Made by a program: the position numbers and the translations under genes. The notes under the pieces were generated by a model that was not told the origin of the DNA, did no database searches, and worked only from the letters and a program-made list of their open reading frames with translations. From Streptomyces sp. A012304 (GTDB lineage: Bacteria; Actinomycetota; Actinomycetes; Streptomycetales; Streptomycetaceae), in the NCBI RefSeq assembly GCF_026008495.1, contig NZ_BQUN01000063.1, forward strand, positions 40,227 to 104,226: DNA of 64,000 bases, written 5' to 3'. This document shows, one piece after another, positions 10,010-18,492 of this stretch; the stretch's first letter is position 1, and each line of letters starts with the position of its first letter.

Positions 10010-11203
10010 GTGTTCGGAATCGTCAGGCCGTGCCGTCACCGGCTCGGCGAAGGGCTCAAGGCCCAGTGGATGGCGCATCTGTGCGGGCTCTGTCTCGCCC
10101 TGCGCGGTGACCACGGGCAGCTCGCGCGGATCGTCACCAACTACGACGGCCTGCTGATCTCCGTCCTGACGGAGGCTCAGGCCGAGCGCGCCGACGGGGG
10201 GCGGCGCACCGCCGGGCCCTGTCCGTTGCGCGGCATGCGCACCGCGTCCGTCGCCCAGGGCGAGGGCGCCCGGCTGGCCGCCGCCGTGTCGCTGGTGCTC
10301 GCCGCCGCCAAGGTGCGCGACCACGTCGCCGACGGCGACGGGCTGCTGGCGCGCCGCCCGGTCGCCCTCGCGGCACGCCGGGTCGCCACGAGCTGGGGGC
10401 GGGCCGGCGCGCGCACCGGCTCCTCCGTCGGGTTCGACACGGCGGTCCTGCTGGACGCCGTGGACCGGCAGACCGGCATAGAGGCGCTCGCCGGGCCCGG
10501 CACGTCCCTGCTGACGGTCACCGAGCCGACCGAGACGGCCACCGCCGCGGCCTTCGCGCACACCGCGGTGCTGGCGGGCCGGCCGGGCAACGCCGAGCCG
10601 CTCGCCGAGGCCGGACGTTACTTCGGGCGCCTCGCCCACCTGCTGGACGCCGTCGAGGACCGGGAGGCGGACGCCGCCGCCGGCGCCTGGAACCCGCTGA
10701 CGGCGACCGGCACCTCCCTCACCGAGGCCCGACGGCTCGCGGACGACGCGCTGCACGGCATCCGGCTCGCCCTGCGCGACGTGGAGTTCTCCGACGGCAA
10801 GCTCGCCCATCTGCTGCTGGCGCACGAGCTGCGCCGCTCGGTGGACCGGGCGTTCGGCACCGAGTCGTGCGGGCACCCCGCCACGGCCGGGCCGGACGGT
10901 TCCTTCGGCGCCCCGGTGCGGCCCGGCGGACCCTGGGCGCCTCAGGGACCGGTCGACCCGAACAACCCCTTCGGCGGTGAGCCGCCGCGCCCCGGCAACC
11001 GGGGTCTGCTGGCCGGGTGCGCGGTCGCGCTCGGGCTGTGCTGCACCTGCAAGGTGTGCTGCGCCGACGAGTTCGAGGGGCCCTGGTCGCGCAGGAAGCG
11101 CGAGGGCTGGTGCAGCGACTGCGGCAACTGCGACTGCTCCTGCTGCGAGGCCTGCCAGTGCTGCGAATGCTGTGAGTGCTGCTCCTGCGACTGCTCGTGC
11201 TGA
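10010..11203 (+). CDS. DUF5685-family protein with a cysteine-rich tail
   Basis: Function unknown. The GTG at 10010 follows GGGGGATC by 6 bases and starts the conserved VFGIVRPCRH. The body is alpha-helical with a CGLC pair at residues 25-28 (HLCGLCLALRGDHG) and a CPLRGMR further on, which together could form a metal or Fe-S site. A Pro/Gly linker follows, then the last 60 or so residues hold 22 cysteines, ending in repeated Cys-Cys-Glu and Ser-Cys-Asp units. This looks like a metal-loaded or redox tail. It is 93 bp upstream of a CvnD-like GTPase on the same strand and may be cotranscribed. Homologues are often annotated only as regulators. Confidence 0.85.
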   Translation: MFGIVRPCRHRLGEGLKAQWMAHLCGLCLALRGDHGQLARIVTNYDGLLISVLTEAQAERADGGRRTAGPCPLRGMRTASVAQGEGARLAAAVSLVLAAAKVRDHVADGDGLLARRPVALAARRVATSWGRAGARTGSSVGFDTAVLLDAVDRQTGIEALAGPGTSLLTVTEPTETATAAAFAHTAVLAGRPGNAEPLAEAGRYFGRLAHLLDAVEDREADAAAGAWNPLTATGTSLTEARRLADDALHGIRLALRDVEFSDGKLAHLLLAHELRRSVDRAFGTESCGHPATAGPDGSFGAPVRPGGPWAPQGPVDPNNPFGGEPPRPGNRGLLAGCAVALGLCCTCKVCCADEFEGPWSRRKREGWCSDCGNCDCSCCEACQCCECCECCSCDCSC

Positions 11204-11296
11204 CACGGCGTCACTGAGCGGAACCCGGTCCGCGTCCGTATCTCCTGTCGAGGACCCGTTGTAGCCGCCCCCCGCCGCTCGAAGGGATCAGGGATC

Positions 11297-11896
11297 ATGC
11301 CCGCGCGTTCTGACAGGGCCGTGCCACTCGCCGTGAAGATCGTGGTGAGCGGCGGGCTGGGGGTGGGGAAGACGACCTTCATCTCGGCCGTCTCCGAGAT
11401 CGAGCCCCTCGACACGGACGCCCCGATCACCCAGGTGTCGGTGGGGGTCGACTCGCTCGAGGGCGTGGAGTCCAAGACGACGACCACCGTCGCGCTCGAC
11501 TTCGGGCGGATCAGCCTCGGCCCGACCCTCGCGCTGTACCTGTTCGGCACGCCCGGGCAGCGCCGGTTCTCCTTCCTGTGGGACGAGCTGGTCGAGGGCG
11601 CGCTGGGCACGGTCGTCCTCGCGGACACCCGGCGCATCGAGGACTGCTTCCCGGCCCTCGACTACTTCGAGGCGCACGGGGCGCCCTTCGTCCTCGCCGT
11701 CAACCGCTTCGACGGCGCCGAGCGGTTCCCGCCGGAGGAGGTGCGCGCGGCGCTCGGCCTCGACGCCGCCGTGCCCGTGCTGGAGTGCGACGCCCGGGAA
11801 CGGGGCTCCGTGCGGGATGTGCTCGGCGCGCTGATGGACCGGGTGATGGAGGAGCGGCCGCCCACCACGCGGCGGGTGGCGGCGGCGGTGCGGTAG
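11297..11896 (+). CDS. CvnD-like small GTPase (orphan conservon GTP-binding protein)
   Basis: A 199-residue Ras-like P-loop protein of the Streptomyces conservon type. G1 is GGLGVGKTT at 19-27, G3 is LFGTPGQRRF (DxxG variant with Gly-Thr-Pro-Gly-Gln) and G4 is NRFD, as is typical of CvnD and MglA-like proteins. In conservons it works with a sensor kinase (CvnA), a roadblock protein (CvnB) and CvnC; none is adjacent here, so this is an orphan whose partner may be the DUF5685 protein just upstream. Shine-Dalgarno GGGATC precedes the ATG. Its 3' end including the stop codon is partly duplicated just downstream (see repeat). Confidence 0.9.
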   Translation: MPARSDRAVPLAVKIVVSGGLGVGKTTFISAVSEIEPLDTDAPITQVSVGVDSLEGVESKTTTTVALDFGRISLGPTLALYLFGTPGQRRFSFLWDELVEGALGTVVLADTRRIEDCFPALDYFEAHGAPFVLAVNRFDGAERFPPEEVRAALGLDAAVPVLECDARERGSVRDVLGALMDRVMEERPPTTRRVAAAVR

Positions 11897-11990
11897 AGCG
11901 CCACGCGGTGGAGGCCGGGTGGCGTCGGCGGTGCGGTAGAGCACTGAGCAGCGGGTGGCGGCGGTGTGACATAGCACTGCGCGGCGCGGT
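11884..11990 (+). repeat. Imperfect 43-bp duplication of the GTPase gene's 3' end
   Basis: GGCGGTGCGGTAGAGC occurs at 11884-11899, spanning the TAG stop, and again exactly at 11927-11942. A more diverged copy (GGCGGCGGTGTGACATAGCAC) follows. This looks like a small tandem duplication, leaving the gene itself intact. Confidence 0.55.
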
Positions 11991-12018
11991 GCGGTGGTGC
12001 GCCGTCGGCTTTCCCTGG

Positions 12019-12049
12019 AGGAGGTGCCGGCGAGGGGGTGGCACCTCCT
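12019..12049. terminator. 10-bp hairpin, candidate terminator of the GTPase unit
   Basis: AGGAGGTGCC pairs perfectly with GGCACCTCCT around an 11-base loop, 122 bp after the GTPase stop. The left arm is a near-perfect anti-16S sequence (AGGAGGT), so an alternative role is possible, but no start codon with coding bias follows. Confidence 0.5.
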
Positions 12050-12535
12050 GGCGGAAAGGCCATCCGGAGGGGCGAATTCCGGACACTCCTGGGGCTGGCG
12101 TGATCGAAGGGGGTGGAGGGGTGCGCCGGGCACGCTTCGACCAGGGCGGTCGCCCGCCCCCTGCCGACGTGAGCGGCCGCTGGTCCGGGCTGCCGGTACG
12201 CGGCACGAGACCTGCCGGGTCGGCTGCCGGTCGCGGTACGAGAGGGCCGGAGGGCCGGGTGTACGAGGGGGCCGGCGGGCCGGGTGCGGTCGGCGGGGTC
12301 GCCGGGCGGCAGGCGGAGCGGCCCGCGGGTGCCGGCCCGGCTGACGGGCGGGGCGGGAGGCGGGCGACGGCCGAAAGGTGCCCTTGTGCCGACCGTCCGT
12401 TCGGCCGAATACTCCCCTCAGCGCTTGTCAGGGTCACGACGTGTTCGAAATCCGGACGCACTCCCCGGCTTTGACTGCGCCTCACGGGCCCCGACCCCAC
12501 GCGGGCCCCCGACTTCCCCTGGGAGGGAACGAAAA
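12050..12535 (+). other. Rest of the 639-bp gene-free region 11897-12535: streptogrisin upstream DNA
   Basis: No credible gene is seen. A possible promoter for the downstream protease is TTGTGC (12384-12389) and AATACT (12408-12413), 18 bp apart, which would give a leader of about 115 bases. The rest is GC-rich sequence without clear structure. Confidence 0.35.
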
Positions 12536-13441
12536 GTGAGGATCAAGCGCACCACCCCCACCAGCGGCATCACGAGACGGACCCGGCTGACCGCCGTGGC
12601 CACCGGCCTCGTCGCCGCGGCCGCCGTCGCCGTCCCCCACGCGAGCGCGGCCGACACCACCCCCTTCAGCGCCGCCGAGCTGAAGAGCGCGAGCAGCTCG
12701 GTGCTGAAGGCCGACGTCCCGGGCACCGCCTGGGCCGTCGACAGCAAGACCAACCGGGTCGTCGTCACCGTCGACAGCACGGTGTCCGAGGCCGAGATCG
12801 CCAAGATCAAGCAGCAGGCGGGCGCCGACGCCGACGCCCTGACGATCAAGCGCACCGAGGGCAAGTTCCAGAAGTACATCGCCGGCGGTGACGCCATCTA
12901 CGCGAGTGGCGGGCGCTGCTCCCTCGGCTTCAACGTCCGCGACAGCGCGGGCAACTACTACTTCCTGACGGCCGGTCACTGCACCGACATCGCGAGCACC
13001 TGGTACGCCAACTCGGCGCGCACCACGGTCCTCGGGCCGACCTCGGGCTCCAGCTTCCCGACGAACGACTACGGCATCGTCCGCTACTCCAACACCTCGA
13101 TCACCAAGTCGGGGACCGCCGGGAACACGGACATCACCAGCGCCGGCACCCCGAGCGTGGGCACCGCGGTCACCCGTGACGGCTCGACCACCGGCATCCA
13201 CACCGGCCGTGTCACCGCCCTGAACGCGACCGTCAACTACGGCGGCGGCGACATCGTCTACGGCATGATCCAGACCAACGTCTGCGCCGAGCCGGGCGAC
13301 TCCGGCGGTTCGCTCTACGGCACCAACGGCGTGGCCTACGGCCTGACCTCCGGCGGCAGCGGCAACTGCAGCTCCGGTGGCACGACCTTCTTCCAGCCCG
13401 TGGTGGAGGCCCTGAACGCCTACGGCGTCAGCGTCTTCTGA
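12536..13441 (+). CDS. Secreted chymotrypsin-like serine protease, streptogrisin B type
   Basis: Family S1E endopeptidase made as a prepro-enzyme of 301 residues. Residues 1-38 are a signal peptide (twin Arg, ending ASA), 39-114 a short propeptide acting as folding chaperone and inhibitor, and the mature enzyme starts at Ile115 ([18 protein letters not shown]). The triad is His148 (TAGHC), Asp178 (NDYG) and Ser256 (GDSGG), and the Cys pairs match streptogrisin B. GTG 12536 is chosen because GGGAGGGAA lies 6 bases before it. A textbook terminator follows. It lies in tandem with a streptogrisin D-like gene, with a separate terminator between them. Confidence 0.95.
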   Translation: MRIKRTTPTSGITRRTRLTAVATGLVAAAAVAVPHASAADTTPFSAAELKSASSSVLKADVPGTAWAVDSKTNRVVVTVDSTVSEAEIAKIKQQAGADADALTIKRTEGKFQKYIAGGDAIYASGGRCSLGFNVRDSAGNYYFLTAGHCTDIASTWYANSARTTVLGPTSGSSFPTNDYGIVRYSNTSITKSGTAGNTDITSAGTPSVGTAVTRDGSTTGIHTGRVTALNATVNYGGGDIVYGMIQTNVCAEPGDSGGSLYGTNGVAYGLTSGGSGNCSSGGTTFFQPVVEALNAYGVSVF

Positions 13442-13475
13442 CCGGCCGGAACGGTCCGCCCCTCAGCGGTGGTCC

Positions 13476-13517
13476 GAGCCCCCGCACGCGACCGGCGTGC
13501 GGGGGCTCGTCCCTTTT
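13476..13517 (+). terminator. Rho-independent terminator after streptogrisin B-like gene
   Basis: Perfect 14-bp arms GAGCCCCCGCACGC / GCGTGCGGGGGCTC with a 5-base loop, followed by GTCCCTTTT. The T tract makes this the most classical terminator of the window. Confidence 0.93.
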
Positions 13518-13727
13518 GCACACGCCGCACGTTTGCAGTGCGGGTCGCCAGGGAGCGAAGGGGGTGGTGAAGGTGCGGAGGGCGCGCGGTGCTCACCGTG
13601 TGCGCGTCCGCAGGGCGACCTTGTGTGCTCTCTGTGCGGTTCGGAAGAGTGGGCGCCCGTCAACCAGCCTTCCGGCCCGGACGGTCCCCACTACCGTCCG
13701 GTCCGACCCCCCACAGGAGGACGTGAG

Positions 13728-14810
13728 TTGAAGCACCGGCGCATAGCCCGTAGGCGGGCCGTCGTGGCGGGAGCGGGCGTCGTCGCCCTCGTCGCCGCGG
13801 GCGTCACTTTCCAGACCGCGAACGCCAGCGAATCCCCGAAGACCCCGCAGCCCCGGCTGCTGACGGCCCTGGCGGCCGGGAAGCTCGCCTCGACCCTCGG
13901 CGCGCGGCTGGGCGGCGACGCGGCGGGCACCTACTACGACGCCCGGAGCAAGAGCCTCGTGGTGAACGTGCTCGACGAGACCGCCGCACGGACCGTCGAG
14001 GCGGCCGGCGCCAGGGCCAGACTCGTCGAGAACTCCCTCGCCGAACTGACCGGCGCCCGCGCGACGCTGAAGAAGGACGCGGCGATCCCCGGCACCGCCT
14101 GGGTGACCGACCCGCGCACCAACAAGGTCGTCGTCACCGCCGACCGCACGGTCTCCGACGTCGAGTGGGCGAGGCTCGGCAAGGTCGTCCAGGGCCTTGG
14201 CGCCACGGCGCGACTCCAGCGCACCAAGGGGGAGTTCAAGCCCTTCATCGCGGGCGGCGACGCCATCACCGGGGGCGGCGGGCGCTGCTCGCTCGGCTTC
14301 AACGTGGTCAAGGGCGGCGAGCCGTACTTCCTGACCGCCGGTCACTGCACCGAGGCCGTCTCCACCTGGTCGGACGCCTCCGGCACCCGGATCGGCGCGA
14401 ACGAGACCTCCAGCTTCCCCGGTGACGACTACGGCCTGGTGAAGTACACGGCCGACGTGGACCACCCGAGCGAGGTGAACCTCTACGACGGCTCCACGCA
14501 GGCGATCACCGGCGCCGCCGAGGCCACCGTCGGCATGCGGGTCACCCGCAGCGGCTCCACGACCCAGGTGCACTCCGGCACGGTCACCGGCCTGGACGCC
14601 ACCGTCAACTACGGCAACGGCGAGATCGTCACCGGCCTCATCCAGACCGACGTCTGCGCCGAGCCCGGCGACAGCGGCGGCTCCCTCTTCTCGGGCGCCG
14701 ACGCGATCGGCCTCACCTCCGGCGGCAGCGGCGACTGCACCTCGGGCGGCGAGACGTTCTTCCAGCCGGTGACGGAGGCGCTGTCGGCCACGGGGGCGCG
14801 GATCGGCTGA
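13728..14810 (+). CDS. Secreted serine protease, streptogrisin D type (long propeptide)
   Basis: Family S1E protease of 360 residues. TTG 13728 is the start: GGAGGACG precedes it, and the product begins with a basic n-region ([10 protein letters not shown]) and a hydrophobic core, a signal peptide ending near residue 34. The propeptide (about 35-173) is about twice that of the neighbouring protease, with an alpha-lytic-protease-type prodomain. The mature enzyme begins [18 protein letters not shown] at 174, with catalytic His206, Asp234 and Ser316 (GDSGG). Streptogrisin D is known as a dimeric Streptomyces enzyme; resemblance is judged from memory of its sequence. A hairpin follows the stop. 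Confidence 0.93.
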   Translation: MKHRRIARRRAVVAGAGVVALVAAGVTFQTANASESPKTPQPRLLTALAAGKLASTLGARLGGDAAGTYYDARSKSLVVNVLDETAARTVEAAGARARLVENSLAELTGARATLKKDAAIPGTAWVTDPRTNKVVVTADRTVSDVEWARLGKVVQGLGATARLQRTKGEFKPFIAGGDAITGGGGRCSLGFNVVKGGEPYFLTAGHCTEAVSTWSDASGTRIGANETSSFPGDDYGLVKYTADVDHPSEVNLYDGSTQAITGAAEATVGMRVTRSGSTTQVHSGTVTGLDATVNYGNGEIVTGLIQTDVCAEPGDSGGSLFSGADAIGLTSGGSGDCTSGGETFFQPVTEALSATGARIG

Positions 14811-14830
14811 CGCCGGCCCCGCTCAGCCCA

Positions 14831-14866
14831 CGACCGGGCCGGATCCCACGGGAACCGGCCCGGTCG
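14831..14866 (+). terminator. Hairpin terminator after streptogrisin D-like gene
   Basis: Perfect 12-bp arms CGACCGGGCCGG / CCGGCCCGGTCG with a 12-base loop, 20 bases after the stop. Confidence 0.85.
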
Positions 14867-14975
14867 CACGTCTGCCCCCGTGGAGCCGGCCGCGGGCGTT
14901 TGTGCAGGTGAGGAGTGCTCGAACGGTTGTCGTACAGATGTTCGGGAATTGGTTTATGGTGGGGGTGAGGGAGTC

Positions 14976-14991
14976 GGGAACTGATGTTCGA
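14976..14991. promoter_or_regulatory. LexA operator (SOS box) of the dnaE2 operon
   Basis: GGGAACTGATGTTCGA contains the core GAAC-N4-GTTC at 14978-14989 and matches 14 of 16 positions of the actinobacterial consensus TCGAAC-N4-GTTCGA. It ends 15 bases before the dnaE2 ATG, so bound LexA would block transcription. A possible -10 (TATGGT, 14955-14960) lies just upstream. Confidence 0.88.
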
Positions 14992-15006
14992 AAGCGGGAG
15001 GTGTGG

Positions 15007-18000
15007 ATGCCGGGGTTCACGCATCTGCACACCGTCTCCGGGTTCTCCCTGCGCTACGGCGCCTCGCACCCGGAGCGGCTGGCCGGGCGTGCCTGCGAGC
15101 GGGGCATGGACGCCCTCGCGCTCACCGACCGCGACACCCTCGCCGGTACCGTCCGCTTCGCCAAGGCCTGCGCGAAGGCGGGCGTGCGTCCGCTGTTCGG
15201 GGTGGACCTGGCGGTGGCCCCGGCGGAGCCCCCGCGCCAGGACGCGGCCGTACGGCGGGAGAGACGCCGCACCCCCGTGCGCGGAGGCGCCTTCGTCGAC
15301 GAGTCCGCCCCCCGCGTCACCTTCCTCGCCCGCGACGGCGCCCGGGGCTGGGCCGACCTGTGCCGCCTCGTCACCGCCGCCCACACGGCCGAGGGCACCC
15401 CGGTGCTGCCCTGGGCCGACGACCACGGCGACGGTCTGACCGTCCTGCTCGGACCCGGCTCCGACGTCGGCCGCGCCCTCGCCGAGGGACGCCCGGACCG
15501 CGCGGCCAGGCTGCTGGCCCCCTGGCGGGAGACCTACGGCGACGCCCTGCGCCTGGAGGCCGTGTGGCACGGCCGCGACGGCACCGGGCCCGGCTCCCTG
15601 CGGCTGGCCGCCCGCACCGTCGGCTTCGCCGCCGAACAGCGGATCCGCCCGGTGCTCAGCAACGACGTCCGCTACGCCGACCCCGGCCAGGGCCCGGTCG
15701 CCGACGTCCTGGACGCCGCCCGCCGACTGGTGCCGATCGACCCGACCAAGGAGCTGGACTCGGGCGAGGCCTGGCTGAAGGGTGCGGACGCCATGGCCGA
15801 GGCGGCCGAGCGGATCGTGGAGGCCGCGGGCTTCCGGCGGGACACCGCCCACCGGCTGCTGGAGCAGACCCGGGCGACGGCCGCCGCCTGTCTGGTCGAC
15901 CCCGAGGACGACCTCGGCATCGGCACCGTCCACTTCCCCGAGCCGCACCTCGTCGGCGCCGGCCGCCGCACCGCCCAGCGGACGCTGGCCTCGCGGGCGG
16001 CGGCCGGGATGGTGCTGCGCGGCTACACGGGCCGCCGGGAGTACTGGGAGCGGATGCACCGCGAGCTGGACATCATCGCCCACCACGGCTTCGCCTCCTA
16101 TTTCCTGACGGTCGCCCAGGTCGTCGACGACGTACGGGGGATGGGCATCCGGGTCGCCGCGCGCGGCTCCGGCGCGGGCTCCCTCGTCAACCACCTCCTC
16201 GGCATCGCGCACGCCGACCCGATCGAGCACGGGCTGCTCATGGAGCGGTTCCTGTCCAAGGAGCGGGTCGCGCTGCCCGACATCGACATCGACGTGGAGT
16301 CCGCGCGCCGGCTGGAGGTCTACCGCGCGATCATCGACCGGTTCGGCGCCGAGCGGGTCGCGACGGTCGCCATGCCGGAGACGTACCGGGTACGGCACGC
16401 CATCCGGGACGTCGGCGCGGCCCTGTCCATGGACCCCGCCGACATCGACCGCCTCGCCAAGTCCTTCCCGCACATCCGGGCGCGGGACGCCCGGGCGGCC
16501 CTGGACGAACTGCCCGAGCTCAAGGCGCTCGCCGAGGAGCGGGAGAGCCACGGAAGGCTGTGGGAACTGGTCGAGGCGCTCGACGCCCTGCCGCGCGGCG
16601 TCGCCATGCACCCCTGCGGGGTCCTGCTCTCCGACGCCTCCCTCCTGACCCGTACACCGGTGATGCCGACCAGCGGCGAGGGCTTTCCCATGTCGCAGTT
16701 CGACAAGGACGACGTCGAGGACCTCGGGCTGCTCAAGCTGGACGTGCTGGGCGTGCGGATGCAGTCGGCGATGGCGCACGCGGTCGCGGAGGTGGAGCGG
16801 GCGACGGGGGACAGGATCGACCTGGACGCGCTGCCGCCGGGCGACCCGGCGACGTACCACCTCATCCGGTCCACCGAGACGCTCGGCTGCTTCCAGATCG
16901 AGTCGCCGGGGCAGCGGGACCTGGTCGGGCGGCTCCAGCCGGCGACCTTCCACGATCTCGTCGTCGACATCTCCCTGTTCCGGCCCGGGCCGGTCGCCGC
17001 CGACATGGTGCGGCCGTTCATCGAGGCCCGGCACGGGCGGGCGCCGGTCCGCTACCCGCACCCGGATCTGGAGCGGCCGCTGAGGGAGACGTACGGGGTC
17101 GTCGTCTTCCACGAGCAGGTCATCGACATCGTGGCCGCCATGACCGGCTGCGGGCGCGGCGAGGCGGACCAGGTGCGGCGCGGGCTGTCCGACCCGGAGT
17201 CGCAGGGGCGGATCAAGGTGTGGTTCGCGCAGCGCGCGGTGGCGCAGGGATACGACGCGGAAACGATTCGGCGGACCTGGGAGATCGTCGAGGCCTTCGG
17301 GTCCTACGGCTTCTGCAAGGCGCACGCGGTCGCCTTCGCCGTCCCGACCTACCAGTCGGCGTGGCTGAAGGCGCACCACCCGGCCGCCTTCTACGCCGGG
17401 CTGCTCACGCACGATCCGGGGATGTACCCGAAGCGGCTGCTGCTGGCGGACGCGCGGCGGCGCGGGGTGCCGATCCTGCCGTTGGACGTGAACCGGTCGG
17501 GGGTCGCCCATCGTATCGAACTGGTGTCTGATTCCCCTGGTTCTCGCGGGCGTTGGGGACTGCGGCTAGCCCTCTCCGACGTGCACGGCATCAGTGAGGC
17601 CGAGGCGCGGCGGATCGCGGACGGGCAGCCGTACGCCTCCCTGCCGGACTTCTGGGAACGGGCGCGGCCCAGTCGTCCGCTGGCCCAACGGCTCGCCCAG
17701 GTCGGCGCGTTGGACGACTTCGGCGCCAACCGGCGTGATCTGCAACTGCACCTGACCGAACTGCACCGGGGGAGCCGGGGCGCGGGCGGCGGCCAACTCC
17801 CTCCCTCACTGCTCGACGCGTGGCAGGCGGCCCCGGCGGGCGGGCGGAAGACGGCCCCGGCCGGGCTGCCCGACCTCACCTCGGCGGAGCGGCTCAGCGC
17901 CGAGCTGGGCGTGCTGTCCATGGACGCCTCGCGCAACCTGATGGACGATCACCGCGAGTTCCTGCGCGAGCTGGGCGTGGTCTCGGCGCGCCGGCTGCGT

Positions 18001-18492
18001 GAGGCGCGGCACGGGGAGACGGTGCTGGTCGCGGGCGCCAAGGCGGCGACCCAGACCCCGCCGATCCGCTCCGGCAAACGGGTCATCTTCACCACCCTGG
18101 ACGACGGCACCGGCCTGGTCGACCTCGCCTTCTTCGACGACTCCCACGACGCCTGCGCCCACACCGTCTTCCACTCCTGGCTGCTGCTGGTGCGCGGGGT
18201 GGTGCAGCGACGCGGCCCGCGCAGCCTCAGCGTGGTGGGCGCCGCCGCCTGGAACCTCGCCGAACTGGTCGAACTGCGTGCCGAGGGAGGCCTGGACGAG
18301 GTCGCGGCGCGGCTGGCGCGGCCCGCGCCGGAGCGGACGGGCGCCGACCCGACCCACGGCCGGCGCATCCGCCTGTCCACCGGATACGAGATGCATCCGT
18401 GGGCCGACCTGCGGCCCGCGGGCGAGGAGGCCTCACAGGGCCCCGCCAAGACGAGGAAGTTGTGGCACCAGAGTCCGGGGAGTGCGGGATGA
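15007..18492 (+). CDS. dnaE2: Error-prone DNA polymerase III alpha subunit
   Basis: C-family replicative-type polymerase used for translesion synthesis and damage-induced mutagenesis. The N-terminal PHP domain (FTHLHTVSGFSLRYGAS, residues 4-20) is followed by the polymerase palm with the catalytic acids in PDIDID at 424-429, fingers, helix-hairpin-helix region and a C-terminal OB fold (about 1000-1080). It lacks the beta-clamp and tau-binding extensions of DnaE1; 1161 residues is the usual DnaE2 size. ATG 15007 has GGGAGG upstream; longer readings from 14902 run across the LexA box and are rejected. The stop overlaps the next gene's start by 4 bp, so the two are translated together. Under SOS control by the operator just upstream. 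Confidence 0.96.
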   Translation: MPGFTHLHTVSGFSLRYGASHPERLAGRACERGMDALALTDRDTLAGTVRFAKACAKAGVRPLFGVDLAVAPAEPPRQDAAVRRERRRTPVRGGAFVDESAPRVTFLARDGARGWADLCRLVTAAHTAEGTPVLPWADDHGDGLTVLLGPGSDVGRALAEGRPDRAARLLAPWRETYGDALRLEAVWHGRDGTGPGSLRLAARTVGFAAEQRIRPVLSNDVRYADPGQGPVADVLDAARRLVPIDPTKELDSGEAWLKGADAMAEAAERIVEAAGFRRDTAHRLLEQTRATAAACLVDPEDDLGIGTVHFPEPHLVGAGRRTAQRTLASRAAAGMVLRGYTGRREYWERMHRELDIIAHHGFASYFLTVAQVVDDVRGMGIRVAARGSGAGSLVNHLLGIAHADPIEHGLLMERFLSKERVALPDIDIDVESARRLEVYRAIIDRFGAERVATVAMPETYRVRHAIRDVGAALSMDPADIDRLAKSFPHIRARDARAALDELPELKALAEERESHGRLWELVEALDALPRGVAMHPCGVLLSDASLLTRTPVMPTSGEGFPMSQFDKDDVEDLGLLKLDVLGVRMQSAMAHAVAEVERATGDRIDLDALPPGDPATYHLIRSTETLGCFQIESPGQRDLVGRLQPATFHDLVVDISLFRPGPVAADMVRPFIEARHGRAPVRYPHPDLERPLRETYGVVVFHEQVIDIVAAMTGCGRGEADQVRRGLSDPESQGRIKVWFAQRAVAQGYDAETIRRTWEIVEAFGSYGFCKAHAVAFAVPTYQSAWLKAHHPAAFYAGLLTHDPGMYPKRLLLADARRRGVPILPLDVNRSGVAHRIELVSDSPGSRGRWGLRLALSDVHGISEAEARRIADGQPYASLPDFWERARPSRPLAQRLAQVGALDDFGANRRDLQLHLTELHRGSRGAGGGQLPPSLLDAWQAAPAGGRKTAPAGLPDLTSAERLSAELGVLSMDASRNLMDDHREFLRELGVVSARRLREARHGETVLVAGAKAATQTPPIRSGKRVIFTTLDDGTGLVDLAFFDDSHDACAHTVFHSWLLLVRGVVQRRGPRSLSVVGAAAWNLAELVELRAEGGLDEVAARLARPAPERTGADPTHGRRIRLSTGYEMHPWADLRPAGEEASQGPAKTRKLWHQSPGSAG

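Noticed and set aside
11578..12474. A 298-residue frame running from inside the GTPase into the intergenic region
   Set aside because: Gly/Arg-rich, no Shine-Dalgarno and it overlaps a gene with clear motifs.
13516..13731. Small open frame upstream of the streptogrisin D-like gene
   Set aside because: Arg-rich shadow, and a proper Shine-Dalgarno marks TTG 13728 in another frame.
14713..17511. A 932-residue minus-strand open frame opposite dnaE2
   Set aside because: Antisense of a well-defined polymerase gene; composition (Gly, Arg, Val, Asp low complexity) shows it is not coding.
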